Positions 11,052 through 21,300 of a stretch of DNA of 64,000 nt are shown one piece after another. Position 1 is the first letter of the stretch; each line of letters begins with the position of its first letter. Position numbers and translations under genes: made by a program. This stretch comes from Legionella jordanis (GTDB taxonomy: Bacteria > Pseudomonadota > Gammaproteobacteria > Legionellales > Legionellaceae), in assembly GCF_900637635.1 (NCBI RefSeq), contig NZ_LR134383.1:186001-250000 (forward strand). The letters are read 5' to 3'. Under the pieces are notes generated by a model. The model was given only the letters and a program-made list of their open reading frames with translations. It ran no database searches and was not told where the DNA came from.

Positions 11052-11057
11052 ATTAAC
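11024..11057. other. Left attachment site (attL) at the ssrA 3' end
   Basis: The 3' end of ssrA from GCGGGTTCGATTCCC through CCACCAATTAA recurs at 29339-29370 with one missing T and one T-to-C-type difference in the acceptor stem. Direct repeats of a tRNA-like 3' end flanking foreign DNA are the mark of tyrosine-integrase insertion. This copy keeps ssrA functional. Confidence 0.85.
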
Positions 11058-11096
11058 TAATTGATTTATATATAATAAATCAATTTAATCTTCAAG

Positions 11097-11110
11097 TAGC
11101 GGCACCAAAA
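11097..11110. repeat. End-specific direct repeat, left copy
   Basis: TAGCGGCACCAAAA occurs here, 40 bases inside the left att core, and again at 29191-29204 inside the right end. Shorter GGCACCA copies lie at about 29206 and 29403. Paired short repeats flanking att cores suggest integrase arm-type binding sites; that role is inferred. Confidence 0.5.
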
Positions 11111-11255
11111 TCTAAAAATAACCTCATAAACATATATTATAATTAACTAGGGCTTGTAGTTCTTTTTGCTCAATTCTCTGATGACTACTGGCAGTAGCAA
11201 TTGGGCTATTGTTGAGCAATGCGCTTGAACGCATCTCTATTGTAAGGAGAGACTA

Positions 11256-11372
11256 ATGTCTAAATCTTATAAAAGAGGTCGTGATGCAAAAACAGGGCAA
11301 TTTATACCTGTAAAAGTAGCAGAACGACGAAAGTCTACAGCGATTGTGGAAACAGTAAAGAAAAAAAAGTAA
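11256..11372 (+). CDS. Small basic protein, 38 residues
   Basis: MSKSYKRGRDAKTGQFIPVK begins this short gene, and it ends in a lysine-rich tail. A strong ribosome site (AAGGAG) lies 7 bases before the ATG. The RDAKTGQFIPV core followed by a T-x-V-E-x-V-K motif resembles short, widespread proteobacterial ORFs of unknown function that often sit near phage or plasmid genes. It is the first gene inside the left att site and lies next to the dead integrase. Its high charge suggests nucleic-acid binding, but nothing proves this. Confidence 0.6.
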   Translation: MSKSYKRGRDAKTGQFIPVKVAERRKSTAIVETVKKKK

Positions 11373-11426
11373 TTAAATTATAATTGCTTCTACAAGCCCG
11401 CTTTTAAAACATAGCTTAAAATACAT

Positions 11427-12557
11427 TCATCCTAAATGACGACTCCAATCGTGAACTGGGCGGTATCCCGATTGCGAGGAACTCTCGGGTATCCATCGAC
11501 CATAAGTTTTAATGACCATTTCTACGTCTACATGACCTAATTGTTTAGATACCCACATGATTGTTTTCTCCTTGAAACTGGATCATAGACGCATAAGCAT
11601 GCCGGGGCTGATAGGTATTACGATAACGAATGCCAGCTCGTTTTAAAATATGCATCCATTGTGTGCGGCGAATTTACTGTGAGGTTTCCCATGGTTTATG
11701 TGTTTAAGGGTTATAAAAAACTCTTCCTTTATAAACAAAAGTGTATTGTTTTTGTTGTTCTAACGCATCTAGAGCTGGGGGCAATAACATCACATCACTA
11801 ATGCCTGCTTCTGTCTTCGGACCTTTTGCTTCTTTGGCAACCGATGGTTTCCTCTACATGAATGCTCTGGTTTTTTCCAATCGATGTCTTCCTATCTCAA
11901 GCCGATCAACTCCCGAAACGCGTAGCCCTGTGAAAAAAGCAAATTGAAATAAAAGCCGTACTTGCCCTTCAGATTCACTTAATATTGCCTTTATCTCATC
12001 AACACTGAATGGATCAGGCTTGTAATCACTTTTTTTAGTTTCGTTGTTAAGTAGCTTATCAACAATAATGCTATGAGCGGATTTTCTTTAATATATTGGT
12101 CTACAAGAGCTTGTTCAATAATAGCACGCAGAGGGGTGAGAATATTTCCACTGTTTTGGTGGTGCACTGTAAGCCTCTCATCCATTTTCTAAGCATGGCA
12201 GGTTGTAAGTCCTGTATTTCCACTTTATCAAATATAGGGAATAGGTGTCCTTCACGCTTGTAACCTCGATAAGTACTTGCCTCTTTTGTGGGTTTTGCTC
12301 TGCTAAAAATTCACGTAGCAATTCACCGATAGTGATTTTTGACTGAACATGTCCAAAATATGAGCGCGTTTTGAGTTCGGGAAGTAATCAGGGTAAGAAA
12401 AATTACCACGTTCAATCGCATTTTAAATCTCACCCCTTAATCGCTCTGCATATTTGATATTGGCAGCAGTAGCCTCGATTTTCAGGGTTTCAAAACAACG
12501 GACCCCTTTATAATAAAAGCTAATTCTTAGCGTTGTTTTGTCTGGAAGGCCACCTCT
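11427..12557 (-). pseudogene. Degraded tyrosine integrase
   Basis: On the minus strand, broken frames join into one phage-type integrase. The N-terminal part reads GLPDKTTLRISFYYKGVRCF (a DUF3596-like arm-binding domain). A core-binding segment has NILTPLRAIIEQALVDQYIK. The catalytic domain has FAFFTGLRVSGVDRLEIG (first Arg box), QPRHAYASM (HxxR-like box) and LGHVDVEMVIKTYGRW with the nucleophile Tyr. Several in-frame stops and frameshifts make it non-functional (for example, stops flanking the THKPWETSQ stretch). It lies just inside attL, where the island's integrase is expected. A second relic of the same gene family lies at about 29440-29800. Confidence 0.85.
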
Positions 12558-12929
12558 GTGTATGCGGTATTGTTATTTCATGCCATTTACATTTTGTTCT
12601 TGAAGTTTGCCATCTGGCTGCCCGCCTCTTTATTCTGGAAAATGCAAGAACATTACACGCAGGTACTGGGTAGGGATTTTTTATACCTGATAAAAAGCTC
12701 TTTATTTTTATGGGGATGTGCGGTTCTCCCGATACGTTTTGCGAGTCCGGCAAATCATAAATACTACGGGTATATCTTCTGGGTATCTTTGGTTGCGTTT
12801 TGCTTTTTGGATATGGGCTGGTTAAATATGCACAAAAATACCCAAACACCCAGATCGTGGTGCCTTTGCTCATCCTCGGGCTGCTTTGTATTTTTTATAG
12901 TTGGCTCTCTGGGCTATAGCGAGAATTGA
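12558..12929 (+). pseudogene. Membrane-protein fragment
   Basis: An open frame of 123 codons with hydrophobic segments (for example SSLFLWGCAVLPI and YIFWVSLVAFCFLDMGW), abutting the dead integrase. The frame shifts at its 3' end, where another frame continues with the hydrophobic stretch IVVPLLILGLLCIFYSWL. It may be the 5' part of a decayed transporter together with the VUT-family remnant that follows, or a separate broken gene. No family can be named with confidence. Confidence 0.4.
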
Positions 12930-12939
12930 ACACATAGAA

Positions 12940-13772
12940 AGCCCTATCCAATCAGACAGACATCTTTTTAAATTTCAGTTGCCACAAGTCCTAAAGAACG
13001 ATGGCAAGACATTCAATATCATCACATGCTGTTTTGTTCCAGTATCGTCTTTTTTATCGCGTCCAAAACCACGGTTGCCAAATTCATTTCTATTGGATTT
13101 TTGACCATCAATGTTGGGGGTATTGTCTTTTCATTGGCCTACCTTGCTGCAGATATGATGACGGATGTTTATGGAATTGAACGCACCAAGCAGATGGTGC
13201 TATTTGTTATTTTCTGCAATTTACTGCTTGTCTTTGATGTTTGGGTAACCAATATGCTGGCGCTTGGAGAGAACGAACTGTACCGAGCGATACTGCACAA
13301 TCAGGCGCGAATGTTCATTGCTTCTGCCACTGCCTTCTTTCTGGGTATGACCATCAATTCCACCGTTATTTCACTTATCAAATCCAGACAACGGAAACGG
13401 GTATCTCGCTGAAGAAAGAATTTATCACCATCGTTTGGATACGAATCGCCACTTCATCAGCATTTGGAATCATCATCGATGTGAGCTTGTTTCATTGGTG
13501 GCGTTCTATGGAATTGTACCGACTGATAAATTGGCGAGTGTCATTGTTTTTGAGGATGCCTATACATATCGTATGAAGTCTTTCTCGCACCCGTGTCCAT
13601 CCTGATGATATATTTCCTCAAAGTGAAGCAGAAGGTTGATATTTATGATGAGCTATCCAATTTAAACCCATTCAAAATAGACACCAATTACAAGGCCAAC
13701 GCGAATAAGTTTGCTGAAAACTCTGAACCTTGTCCTATGTGTGCGGTGCATTTATTGGGCAATGATCCCTAA
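12940..13772 (+). pseudogene. Broken VUT-family (YhhQ-like) queuosine precursor transporter
   Basis: Frames joined across at least three shifts (about 13022, 13410 and 13500-13575) give a VUT/DUF165-type membrane protein. KTFNI connects to SSIVFFIASKTTVAKFISIG, then GGIVFSLAYLAADMMTDVYG, which matches the family's PLSY-x-x-GD-x-x-TEVYG signature. It continues through FITIVWIRIATSSAFGIIID, LVAFYGIVPTDKLASVIVFE and a last span around VSILMIYFLKVKQKVDIYDE, ending at TAA 13770. Intact members import queuosine precursors. Here the frameshifts show loss of function inside the island. Confidence 0.6.
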
Positions 13773-14006
13773 AGTAGTTTATGGTTCTTCCATTTCATTT
13801 TTGCATGATCTGTTTGGACGGCAAATTCAGGTTGGGGAGAAATTTTGTTTAAGACGCCTGATTTTTATAGTTGTCATGTGATTAGGGGGTGATGCAGGAG
13901 GAGTGTAATCAGTTATTTAATGTAGCAAAAAAATTGAGAAAGTTGAACGAACCTTAATTTGTCAGGGGTTGTCATCAAGCACTTTGGTTTTTAAAAGGAG
14001 TTAGTA

Positions 14007-15647
14007 TTGGACCTTAAAACGCAAAACATAGTTCATATAGTAATGGCAGTCACATTACTTTTCAGCAATATAACTCATGCCAAACGCATGTTTATGTTGG
14101 GGAATGTAACACCACATCTAAAGATCTTGAATAAACCAGCGCCTGAGATGTCCGCAGTTGGGCCAACTGATTTTGTAGTTTTTAATGGATTAATAGCAGT
14201 TCTGGATAGTGACAACCATGCAATTTCATTTTTTAACTACCGGGGCAATTATATCAAACGTATTGAATTACCTTCGGGATACTATCAACGACTAATAAAA
14301 GATAGAGATGGCGTGCTATTTGCGTTTGCTAACAATGGGTTAACAACCAGAATCGTAAAAATCAGTAACAAGCAATTCGAGCAAAAGGAATTGGATATTA
14401 ATTTCGACAGTTTAATTTCAAGAGCTGTTATTGATGATTTCGGGTTGTATTTTGAAAGCGTAAGCCCATTGAATTTGAACACCCTAAGTGAGCTCTCGAA
14501 TTGCCCTTCTTGCCTGCTGAAGAAGGAAAAATCTAGACTTTCTCAGAGTAAGAAACAAAGAATTGCTCGGTCATGTTTAATTTGTGAGCCCCAAGAAGTA
14601 GACGGTCCATTAGTTAAAGGCCAAGATTATCAAATAGTGTATGAAGGAGTTAATGGTCAGAAGCCCTCCCTGATTATTGGTGAACAAAAGATTAAACTAA
14701 ATCATGCGGCCATGAATGCGGGCACACGGATTGAGCAGATTGATGCTGATGGTACTGTATGGGTTAGGGAATCAATTTTTTTCGATCGCTACACTGTTGC
14801 AGCTTATTTATTAAAAGTTACTGCCTCCGGGGAGTTGAAGGCTGTTTTTCGATTACCTCAAATCCCAGTTGATGACTATGTAGTCCATTCTATTGCGATC
14901 AACGATAAGGGAGAGGTTTGGTTTATGAGTGGACAGCCAAAGGGGTTGGCTTTTGATTTAATTGAGCCCTTACCTGAAAATAAAAAACGCGAATTCATCG
15001 AGCCGCACAACTTATCAGCTCTAGAAAATGCAAATTGCCCCACGAACACAGATAATCAAGTACCACACCAATTAAATGATGAACCTTGCCAATCAAGAAC
15101 AGATGTATTTATTCGTGCAATAGAATATCTTTATAATTATCAGTGTTATATTAGTCACGCAATTGAAAATGATCCCAGTTGCCCAGGTCGAGCTATTCCC
15201 CCTTATTTAGTAGGTAAAGAATCACAATGCATGTTCTCAGTGAGCTACAGTTGGGGCGGTTTTGATTCAGTCAATTCATTTAATGAAAAAATTACTCGCA
15301 TAAAAGCGGGCAATGTAAACACAGCGATTAATCCTTTGCCCTCCTGCACTGCAGGTGTAGATTGCTCGGGGTTTATCTCAAATTTATGGGGGCTTAAGAC
15401 AAAATGGAACACAGGTCAAATCTTTGAGAAAACAAGTCCCATATATATTAAGTGGATGAAAACGGGGGATGTCTTTGTTAAGCCCGGCGCTCATGTTATT
15501 TTATTTGTCACCCAAATTAATGATGAACTATCTACTATTGAATCTGTTGTGCGTCCCGGGCTAGTTATTTCAAGTCAGCATGAGCTTGGGTGGTTCGTAC
15601 AGCATGGGTACTTTTCAAGAGTAGCCTTTAATGCTTGCGAAGAATAG
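14007..15647 (+). CDS. Secreted protein, propeller-like N-terminus and NlpC/P60-like C-terminus
   Basis: 546 residues starting at TTG 14007, supported by AAGGAG 6 bases upstream. Residues about 10-26 form a signal peptide (IVMAVTLLFSNITHA). The middle is beta-rich with propeller-like strands (VFNGLIAVLDSDNHAISFFN, then GVLFAFANNG) and cysteine pairs (CPSCLLKKEK, SCLICEP) that may bind metal or form disulphides. The C-terminal part has the NlpC/P60 pattern: Cys453 in GVDCSGFISNLWG and His496 in GAHVILFV. Such domains cut peptidoglycan peptides or act on other gamma-glutamyl/amide bonds. No anchor is seen. It lies inside the ssrA island, and its substrate is unknown. Confidence 0.65.
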   Translation: MDLKTQNIVHIVMAVTLLFSNITHAKRMFMLGNVTPHLKILNKPAPEMSAVGPTDFVVFNGLIAVLDSDNHAISFFNYRGNYIKRIELPSGYYQRLIKDRDGVLFAFANNGLTTRIVKISNKQFEQKELDINFDSLISRAVIDDFGLYFESVSPLNLNTLSELSNCPSCLLKKEKSRLSQSKKQRIARSCLICEPQEVDGPLVKGQDYQIVYEGVNGQKPSLIIGEQKIKLNHAAMNAGTRIEQIDADGTVWVRESIFFDRYTVAAYLLKVTASGELKAVFRLPQIPVDDYVVHSIAINDKGEVWFMSGQPKGLAFDLIEPLPENKKREFIEPHNLSALENANCPTNTDNQVPHQLNDEPCQSRTDVFIRAIEYLYNYQCYISHAIENDPSCPGRAIPPYLVGKESQCMFSVSYSWGGFDSVNSFNEKITRIKAGNVNTAINPLPSCTAGVDCSGFISNLWGLKTKWNTGQIFEKTSPIYIKWMKTGDVFVKPGAHVILFVTQINDELSTIESVVRPGLVISSQHELGWFVQHGYFSRVAFNACEE

Positions 15648-15742
15648 CAGTTTAGTTTAAAGAAAAAAATATACACTTTTTTTTGAACTATAAAAATAGA
15701 TATTGCACTCAAGGACGGAAAGTTACTTGTTAGGTAGAGAAA

Positions 15743-15769
15743 ACAGACAATCTTAATCAGATTGTCTGT
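15743..15769. terminator. Hairpin after the NlpC/P60-like gene
   Basis: Perfect 11-base inverted repeat (ACAGACAATCT / AGATTGTCTGT) with a 5-base loop, 95 bases after the stop. No T-tract follows, so terminator function is plausible rather than certain. It could also be a protein-binding palindrome for the next gene. Confidence 0.45.
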
Positions 15770-15890
15770 CAATGATTATACTATTTGTGTTTATCGTTTG
15801 TGGAACCTTGAATTTTTCTATCGTTATAAACGATTTAGTATTTTCATAACATATAACGACATAATACGATAAAATTTTGAGGGTAAGAGT

Positions 15891-16436
15891 GTGAAAAATT
15901 TAAGGATACTACTTTTTTATGTGGCATTTTGTCCTGTTATTGCCCACGCCGATTTATTGGAAAGCATGAAAACGTATTTGCATAAGCATAATATTACTTC
16001 TTGTGATCATTATCTTACGAAGTATTTTACATCACCTGCCATGCGTGTTATTTCGTATCATGAAATGACCACCACACATGGCCCATATGCCATAGTTAAT
16101 TTCGATATATTTATTGATAGGAAAGATGTTCAATTTTCAACTCATAAATCCTTCATGGTAAGCCAATTTGAAAATATATGCTCGTTTGAGTTTTTTTCAT
16201 CATCTGTTTGGGATATGGGATGTAATAGCGTTTTGAAGCTACCTTTTAATGAAACAGAGAAAAAAACGTATGGTTGGAAAAAGATGAAAAACTTCAATGT
16301 AAGCCGCCAGAAGGCATTTTATGGCAAAGAAGAAGACGGCACTGACTATAGAAGATTTTATAAAGATGTGTGGACAAAGGATGGAGATATATGTTTGGAA
16401 GAAACGCATGGAGTTTTCAGCGGAAAAAAAAGGTAG
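15891..16436 (+). CDS. Small secreted protein of unknown function
   Basis: 181 residues starting at GTG 15891, with GAGGG about 8 bases upstream. Residues 1-20 (MKNLRILLFYVAFCPVIAHA) form a clear signal peptide with an AHA cleavage site. The mature part is mixed alpha/beta with five cysteines and is rich in aromatic residues. I recognise no domain. It follows the NlpC/P60-like gene in the same direction, about 240 bases downstream and across a hairpin, so it is probably a separate transcript. It is very AT-rich compared with the flanking core genes, in keeping with foreign origin. Confidence 0.6.
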   Translation: MKNLRILLFYVAFCPVIAHADLLESMKTYLHKHNITSCDHYLTKYFTSPAMRVISYHEMTTTHGPYAIVNFDIFIDRKDVQFSTHKSFMVSQFENICSFEFFSSSVWDMGCNSVLKLPFNETEKKTYGWKKMKNFNVSRQKAFYGKEEDGTDYRRFYKDVWTKDGDICLEETHGVFSGKKR

Positions 16437-16570
16437 GAATTTTATCTGTGAACTGTTACTGTTGTCCAACAATTTTTGGAGTAGCTCAACCAAGTTGATC
16501 CGTCTTTATTGATAGGAAATGCCTTATTTTTTATTTGATTCAATATAAAGTCAGCGAAGGATTCAATTAT

Positions 16571-16993
16571 TCATTTATAGATCATTTCTCCGGTCCAAAT
16601 TACTATTGACCACAACCAGACCCAAATATTTGAAATACTGAGTTGTGGTTTTTCATTTTTTAGGTCCTGATTATTTTCCAGAAGATTGGTTTTTTCGGTA
16701 AGTAATGTATTTCTATTAATTAAATCTTGTATATTACTGAGCAAAATCAATGGCTCTTTTTTATCGTCAACTGATGAGAAAAAAGCAGCGGAACCATACT
16801 CCATTTTCAAATACAAATTTGTCAATTTCTCGTTTTTACTAAGAGCCTTATTGATTTCATTAAGTTGTACTTGATTTTTTGCGATAGCTTTAGATGCGGT
16901 TTCCACAGGCTTGTAGGCCAGTTCAATTAATTTATTCACATCTAGCAATATAAGACTGAATGAAACAAATAAGACTAAGTGAAACAACCCCAA
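16571..16993 (-). CDS. Small two-span membrane protein
   Basis: 140 residues: an N-terminal span (LFHLVLFVSFSLILLDV), a hydrophilic middle of about 90 residues with likely coiled coil (ASKAIAKNQVQLNEINKALS) and a C-terminal span (IWVWLWSIVIWTGEMIY). No family is recognised. It is alone on the minus strand between plus-strand genes of the island. The start lacks a strong ribosome site. Confidence 0.5.
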   Translation of the reverse strand: MGLFHLVLFVSFSLILLDVNKLIELAYKPVETASKAIAKNQVQLNEINKALSKNEKLTNLYLKMEYGSAAFFSSVDDKKEPLILLSNIQDLINRNTLLTEKTNLLENNQDLKNEKPQLSISNIWVWLWSIVIWTGEMIYK

Positions 16994-17144
16994 AGTAGGT
17001 GCTATTTTTTTGCATCATTCATTCCTTAATCCTAAAAATAATTTTTCCCTGTAGCTTCGAATAAGTCCATATATGAGTTATTTTCTTAAATCAATTTATA
17101 AGAGAAATCTAAGGCACCGAGAATGGTAGCTTTATTAAATCTAT

Positions 17145-17651
17145 TCATACCCGATTTTATGACTAAACCACCCCATTCAATATTACCCCGAGTATTCACT
17201 CTGCGCTTCTTTCAATATCTCCAAAGCCAAAGACCTCTCACACCGAGCAATCAACTGCTTTTCCTTCTCAATTGCATACTGATGCAGAGACATCTGGCGA
17301 GATGGTTTTTATTTCTGTGAGTACGGCTTTACAACCAGAATTAAGCACGGATGCATTTGCCTTGAAAATAACAGATAACAGTATGATGCCTGAAATTAGA
17401 GTCAATGATTGGTGATTAAGCCTTCTGTTTTACCAGAACCGGGTGATTTTGTAGCAGTTAAAATCAGTGGTAAGTCAGAAACGCTGATATGTCAGTATAA
17501 AAAATTATCTTATACCTCGGCAGAATTTGAACTGCTAACATTAAATGATAATTGGCCAAATATTAAAGTAAATGATGATATTGATGTTAAAATTATCGGT
17601 GTTCTAGTTCAGAATCTTAGATGTTATAAATCTCCCATGATTAAGTCATAA
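17145..17651 (+). pseudogene. Broken S24-type (LexA/CI-like) repressor, C-terminal part
   Basis: One frame reads ETSGEMVFISVSTALQPELS and then FALKITDNSMMPEIRVNDW, matching the S24 peptidase block in which the Ser of NSMMPEI is the nucleophile. A stop follows at about 17413, and the next frame continues with VIKPSVLPEPGDFVAVKISG through to IGVLVQNLRCYK, which holds the rest of the fold. A single-base frameshift therefore splits the domain. No helix-turn-helix region is seen upstream. It is probably the relic of a prophage or integrative-element repressor. Confidence 0.65.
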
Positions 17652-18372
17652 GATATAAATTAGCAGTTTTATCGAGATAATGTTTTACCTGCTTCCAGTT
17701 GGGGCTAACCTGACTTAATAAACGATAAAACTTATCGCTGTGATTATGTTCAGAGTGGTGGCATAGCTCATGGAGTATCACGTAATCAATACATGCTGTC
17801 GGTGCTTTAATGAGATGAGTATTAAGTGTTATTTTTCCATTAACTGCACAGCTACCCCATCGGGAGCGCATCGCTCTTAAATTTATCGTGGGGCGTTCTT
17901 TTATCCAAGGGGCTGTCAATAGAAGTTGATCTAATCTTTTGCTAAAAAACTCAAAACCTTTTTGCTTATACCAATCTGACAATAGTTGGCGTCTATGCTC
18001 TATATTCCTTGCGGCAATAATTTGAAGTTGACCGCGTACTAATTTGACTTGCGGTTTGGCTTTTGAATCATTAATCACTTTGAGCAAATATTTTTTACCT
18101 AGATAATAATGACTTTCGCCGCTTATATATTGTCGAGGAGTAATATATTCTTGTTGAGATCTGAATATACGTAATTTGTTATACACCCATTTTGCGCGTT
18201 TATTTACAGCCACAATAATTTCGTCATGGGTTGCGGATGGAGGTGCAAAAACAATAACCTGACAATCAGGTTTGACTTTAATTGTGATGCGATGGACTTC
18301 TTGACTTTTGGCTCGAAGCTCAAAAGGAATTTTATCTATCCCGAATGTAATATAGGATGTGTCTGTAGACAT
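17641..18372 (-). CDS. YgjP/DUF45-type zinc metallopeptidase
   Basis: 243 residues. The C-terminal half has the YgjP/WLM zinc motif HELCHHSEHNHSDKFY (HExxH plus a downstream His), preceded by MRSRWGSCAVNGKITLNTHL, a hallmark of the family. The N-terminal half is a beta-rich domain. Such genes are often the last member of type I restriction operons. Here it starts 13 bases after hsdR and is probably cotranscribed. Its target is unknown. It overlaps the tail of the broken S24 gene on the opposite strand by 11 bases. Confidence 0.85.
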   Translation of the reverse strand: MSTDTSYITFGIDKIPFELRAKSQEVHRITIKVKPDCQVIVFAPPSATHDEIIVAVNKRAKWVYNKLRIFRSQQEYITPRQYISGESHYYLGKKYLLKVINDSKAKPQVKLVRGQLQIIAARNIEHRRQLLSDWYKQKGFEFFSKRLDQLLLTAPWIKERPTINLRAMRSRWGSCAVNGKITLNTHLIKAPTACIDYVILHELCHHSEHNHSDKFYRLLSQVSPNWKQVKHYLDKTANLYLMT

Positions 18373-18385
18373 CGATTATCCTTAA

Positions 18386-21300
18386 TCATATTGAAATTAA
18401 ACCCACACGAACAATTTGAATAATTTGTTCAATAATGTTTTTTGCGTGCTCCATTCCAAAACCTAATTCTTTACACGCCTTGAAAATAATAGGTAATAAT
18501 TTTTTTCGAATGTCTGCTTCTGTATTTTGTTGATTCAAAGAATGTTCTGCAATCGAAATATTAATTAATTCGTCCACAGTAAAAGCAAGATCAATCCATT
18601 TTTTTTGTTCTTGTTCTGTAAGCGTGGCAAAGGAAACAGGAAGTTGAAGTTTGAATACCCCATAATAAGCTTGTGCATGGTGATTATCAGAAAAATCCGC
18701 TGGAATTTCCTTTAGTTTTCTGTTCAGCACATCATGTTCAAATTCTTGAAATAGTAAATATTGTTTTAATGGATGTTCAAATAGCTCATCTGCCTCTTTT
18801 ATGGCTATTTTTAAAAGTTCTGAGAATGTTTCTTGCGCATAAGGATCATCTCTTAAATCCTGTTCTATCATTTTAGCGATGCGTGTTTTTATGATATCTG
18901 TTTCGTTTCTTGTTTTTTCTTCATTCCATTCTTCGGGACGTTCTTGACGTCCCATTTTGCCAACTTCATATACACCTACTGGCTCTTTAATTTGCACACC
19001 AACAACATGTTTATCCATGAGCTTTTTTACAAGCTCGGCGTATTTATCATATATAATGATTTCACCTGCATCGAGTTTTGCAATTTGGCGCAGGCTGGTG
19101 AATTGTTTTAATGTTTCTTTATAGTGAGTACGTTGGGCATCGGTAATACTTTTGTCATCAAAAAAGCTATCAGACTGTAAGGCAACTTTGAGACAATTCG
19201 CAAACTCACTCAGTGCATCATAGAAATCCTCTCGAACTTTCAGGTTTGTATCGACGAGGTTGTCATCAACTTCTTGTATTTTGGGAATAAGTACTTGCCT
19301 TAGTTGTTCAAAATCTCCTTTGTTTTTAATCTCTTTGAAGATTTTCCATAGTGCATCATAGAGCAGGGGAAGACGTTTATATTCACTAGACATTTGATGA
19401 TATAAACCATCTAAATCGGTAATGTCATAACCTTGTTGTGTTTTGGATGCTAAATCCTGATATTTGGTAATAGTGGTATCAAGCTCTTTAAGGATTCCTC
19501 TATAATCAATCAACAATCCAAATTTTTTCTTTTCGTGTAATCGGTTAACACGAGCTATAGCCTGAATTAAATTATGCTCTTTTAGCTGCTTATCAATATA
19601 GAGCACCGTATTTCGCGGTTCATCAAAACCAGTAAGCAGCTTATCAACAACAATAATTATTTTTAAATCTTCATCATTGGCAAAACGCTCTATAACCTGT
19701 CGTGTGTACTCACGTTCATCTTGATTGCCAACATTATCTTTCCACCATTTTGTTACTTCTGGAATTTTAGACTCATCAACTTCCACGTTTCCTTCTCTGG
19801 TATCAGGAGGTGACATTACTACTGCGGATTCAAATAATCCAACTTCATCTAAATATTTTTTGTAACGAATGGCAGACAGTTTGCTGTCACAAGCAATTTG
19901 TCCTTTTAAGCCCTCATCAATATTTTTTACAAAATGATGCGCTATATCTAGAGCAACAAGCTCAATTCGATTTTCAGAGCGGTAGATTTCGCCTTTTTTG
20001 GCATATTTCTTCTTTAAATCTGCCCGTTGTTCATCAGAAAGTTCCTCAGTTATTCGTTCAAACCAAGAGTCAATAGCACGATCATTGACCATGAGTTCAG
20101 GACGTCTTTCTTCGTATAAAAGCGGTGTCACCATTTTATCTTCTACCGCACGCTGCATAGTATAAGCATGGATGATAGACCCAAATTTATTCGTTGTTTT
20201 ATCTTCTTTAAGCAAGGGCGTACCTGTAAAGGCAATGAAGGCCGCATTAGGCAAAGCCTGTTTCATGCGAATATAATTTTCCCCGCCTTGTGAGCGGTGG
20301 CCTTCGTCCACTAAAACGACAATATCACGACTTAAATTCTTGCATTGTGGCAGCTTGGCCGCGGTATTAAATTTTTGAATGAGAGAAAAAATAACACGTT
20401 CAGTGCCTTTGCTGATTTGCTCTGCCAGTCGTCTGCCGGATGTTGCTTTTGCATTTGAAAATTCTGTTTTTCCAGAAAACTCACCACCAGAATGAAAGGT
20501 ATTAGATAGTTGTCTTTCCAGATCGACACGATCAGTGACTACAACGATGCGACATTGTTTCAAACTGTCATGCAAAATGAGTGCGCGCGATAAAAATACC
20601 ATCGTTAGCGATTTACCAGAACCAGTCGTATGCCATATCACGCCACCTTCTCGCCCACCACCAGGGTTTGGTGTGTTAATTCGTTCGATCAGCCGCTGGA
20701 TACCAAAAAACTGCTGATAACGTGCAACGATTTTCCCTGCTTTCTTGTCAAACAACATGAAATAACGAGTCATATCGAGTAATCGTTGGGGTGATAATAA
20801 ACTGATTAGCAGTTTATCCTGTCCTGTTACAGCTAATTGTCCTTGCGAAATGAGTTTTTCAAACCAAACTTTATCTGTTGCTCGCCGATGGTTAAAAAAA
20901 ACGTCTACTTGTTGCGTGGTAAGGGCTAAATTTTTAATTTGATTAAATTGATTCTCGTCTATATCTTCATCTCGCCAAGTCGCCCAAAATTTTGCATCTG
21001 TGCCCTGTGTTCCATATAAGCCATCAACGCCATTAATAGATAATAAAAGTTGGCTATAGGCGAATAACTGAGGGATTTCGCCTAAACGCTGGTTACGTAG
21101 ATGTTGTGATATCCCTTCCTCAATCGTTGGCCCTTTCTTCCCATCTGGACGTTTCGCCTCGATGACTGCGAGTGGTAAGCCATTAACGAAACAAACAATA
21201 TCAGGGCAACGGGTTTGTACACCACCAGCACCCAAAACAGAATATTCTTCTGTAAATAGAAAACTATTATTTTGGATATCATGCCAATCAATCAGCGTAA

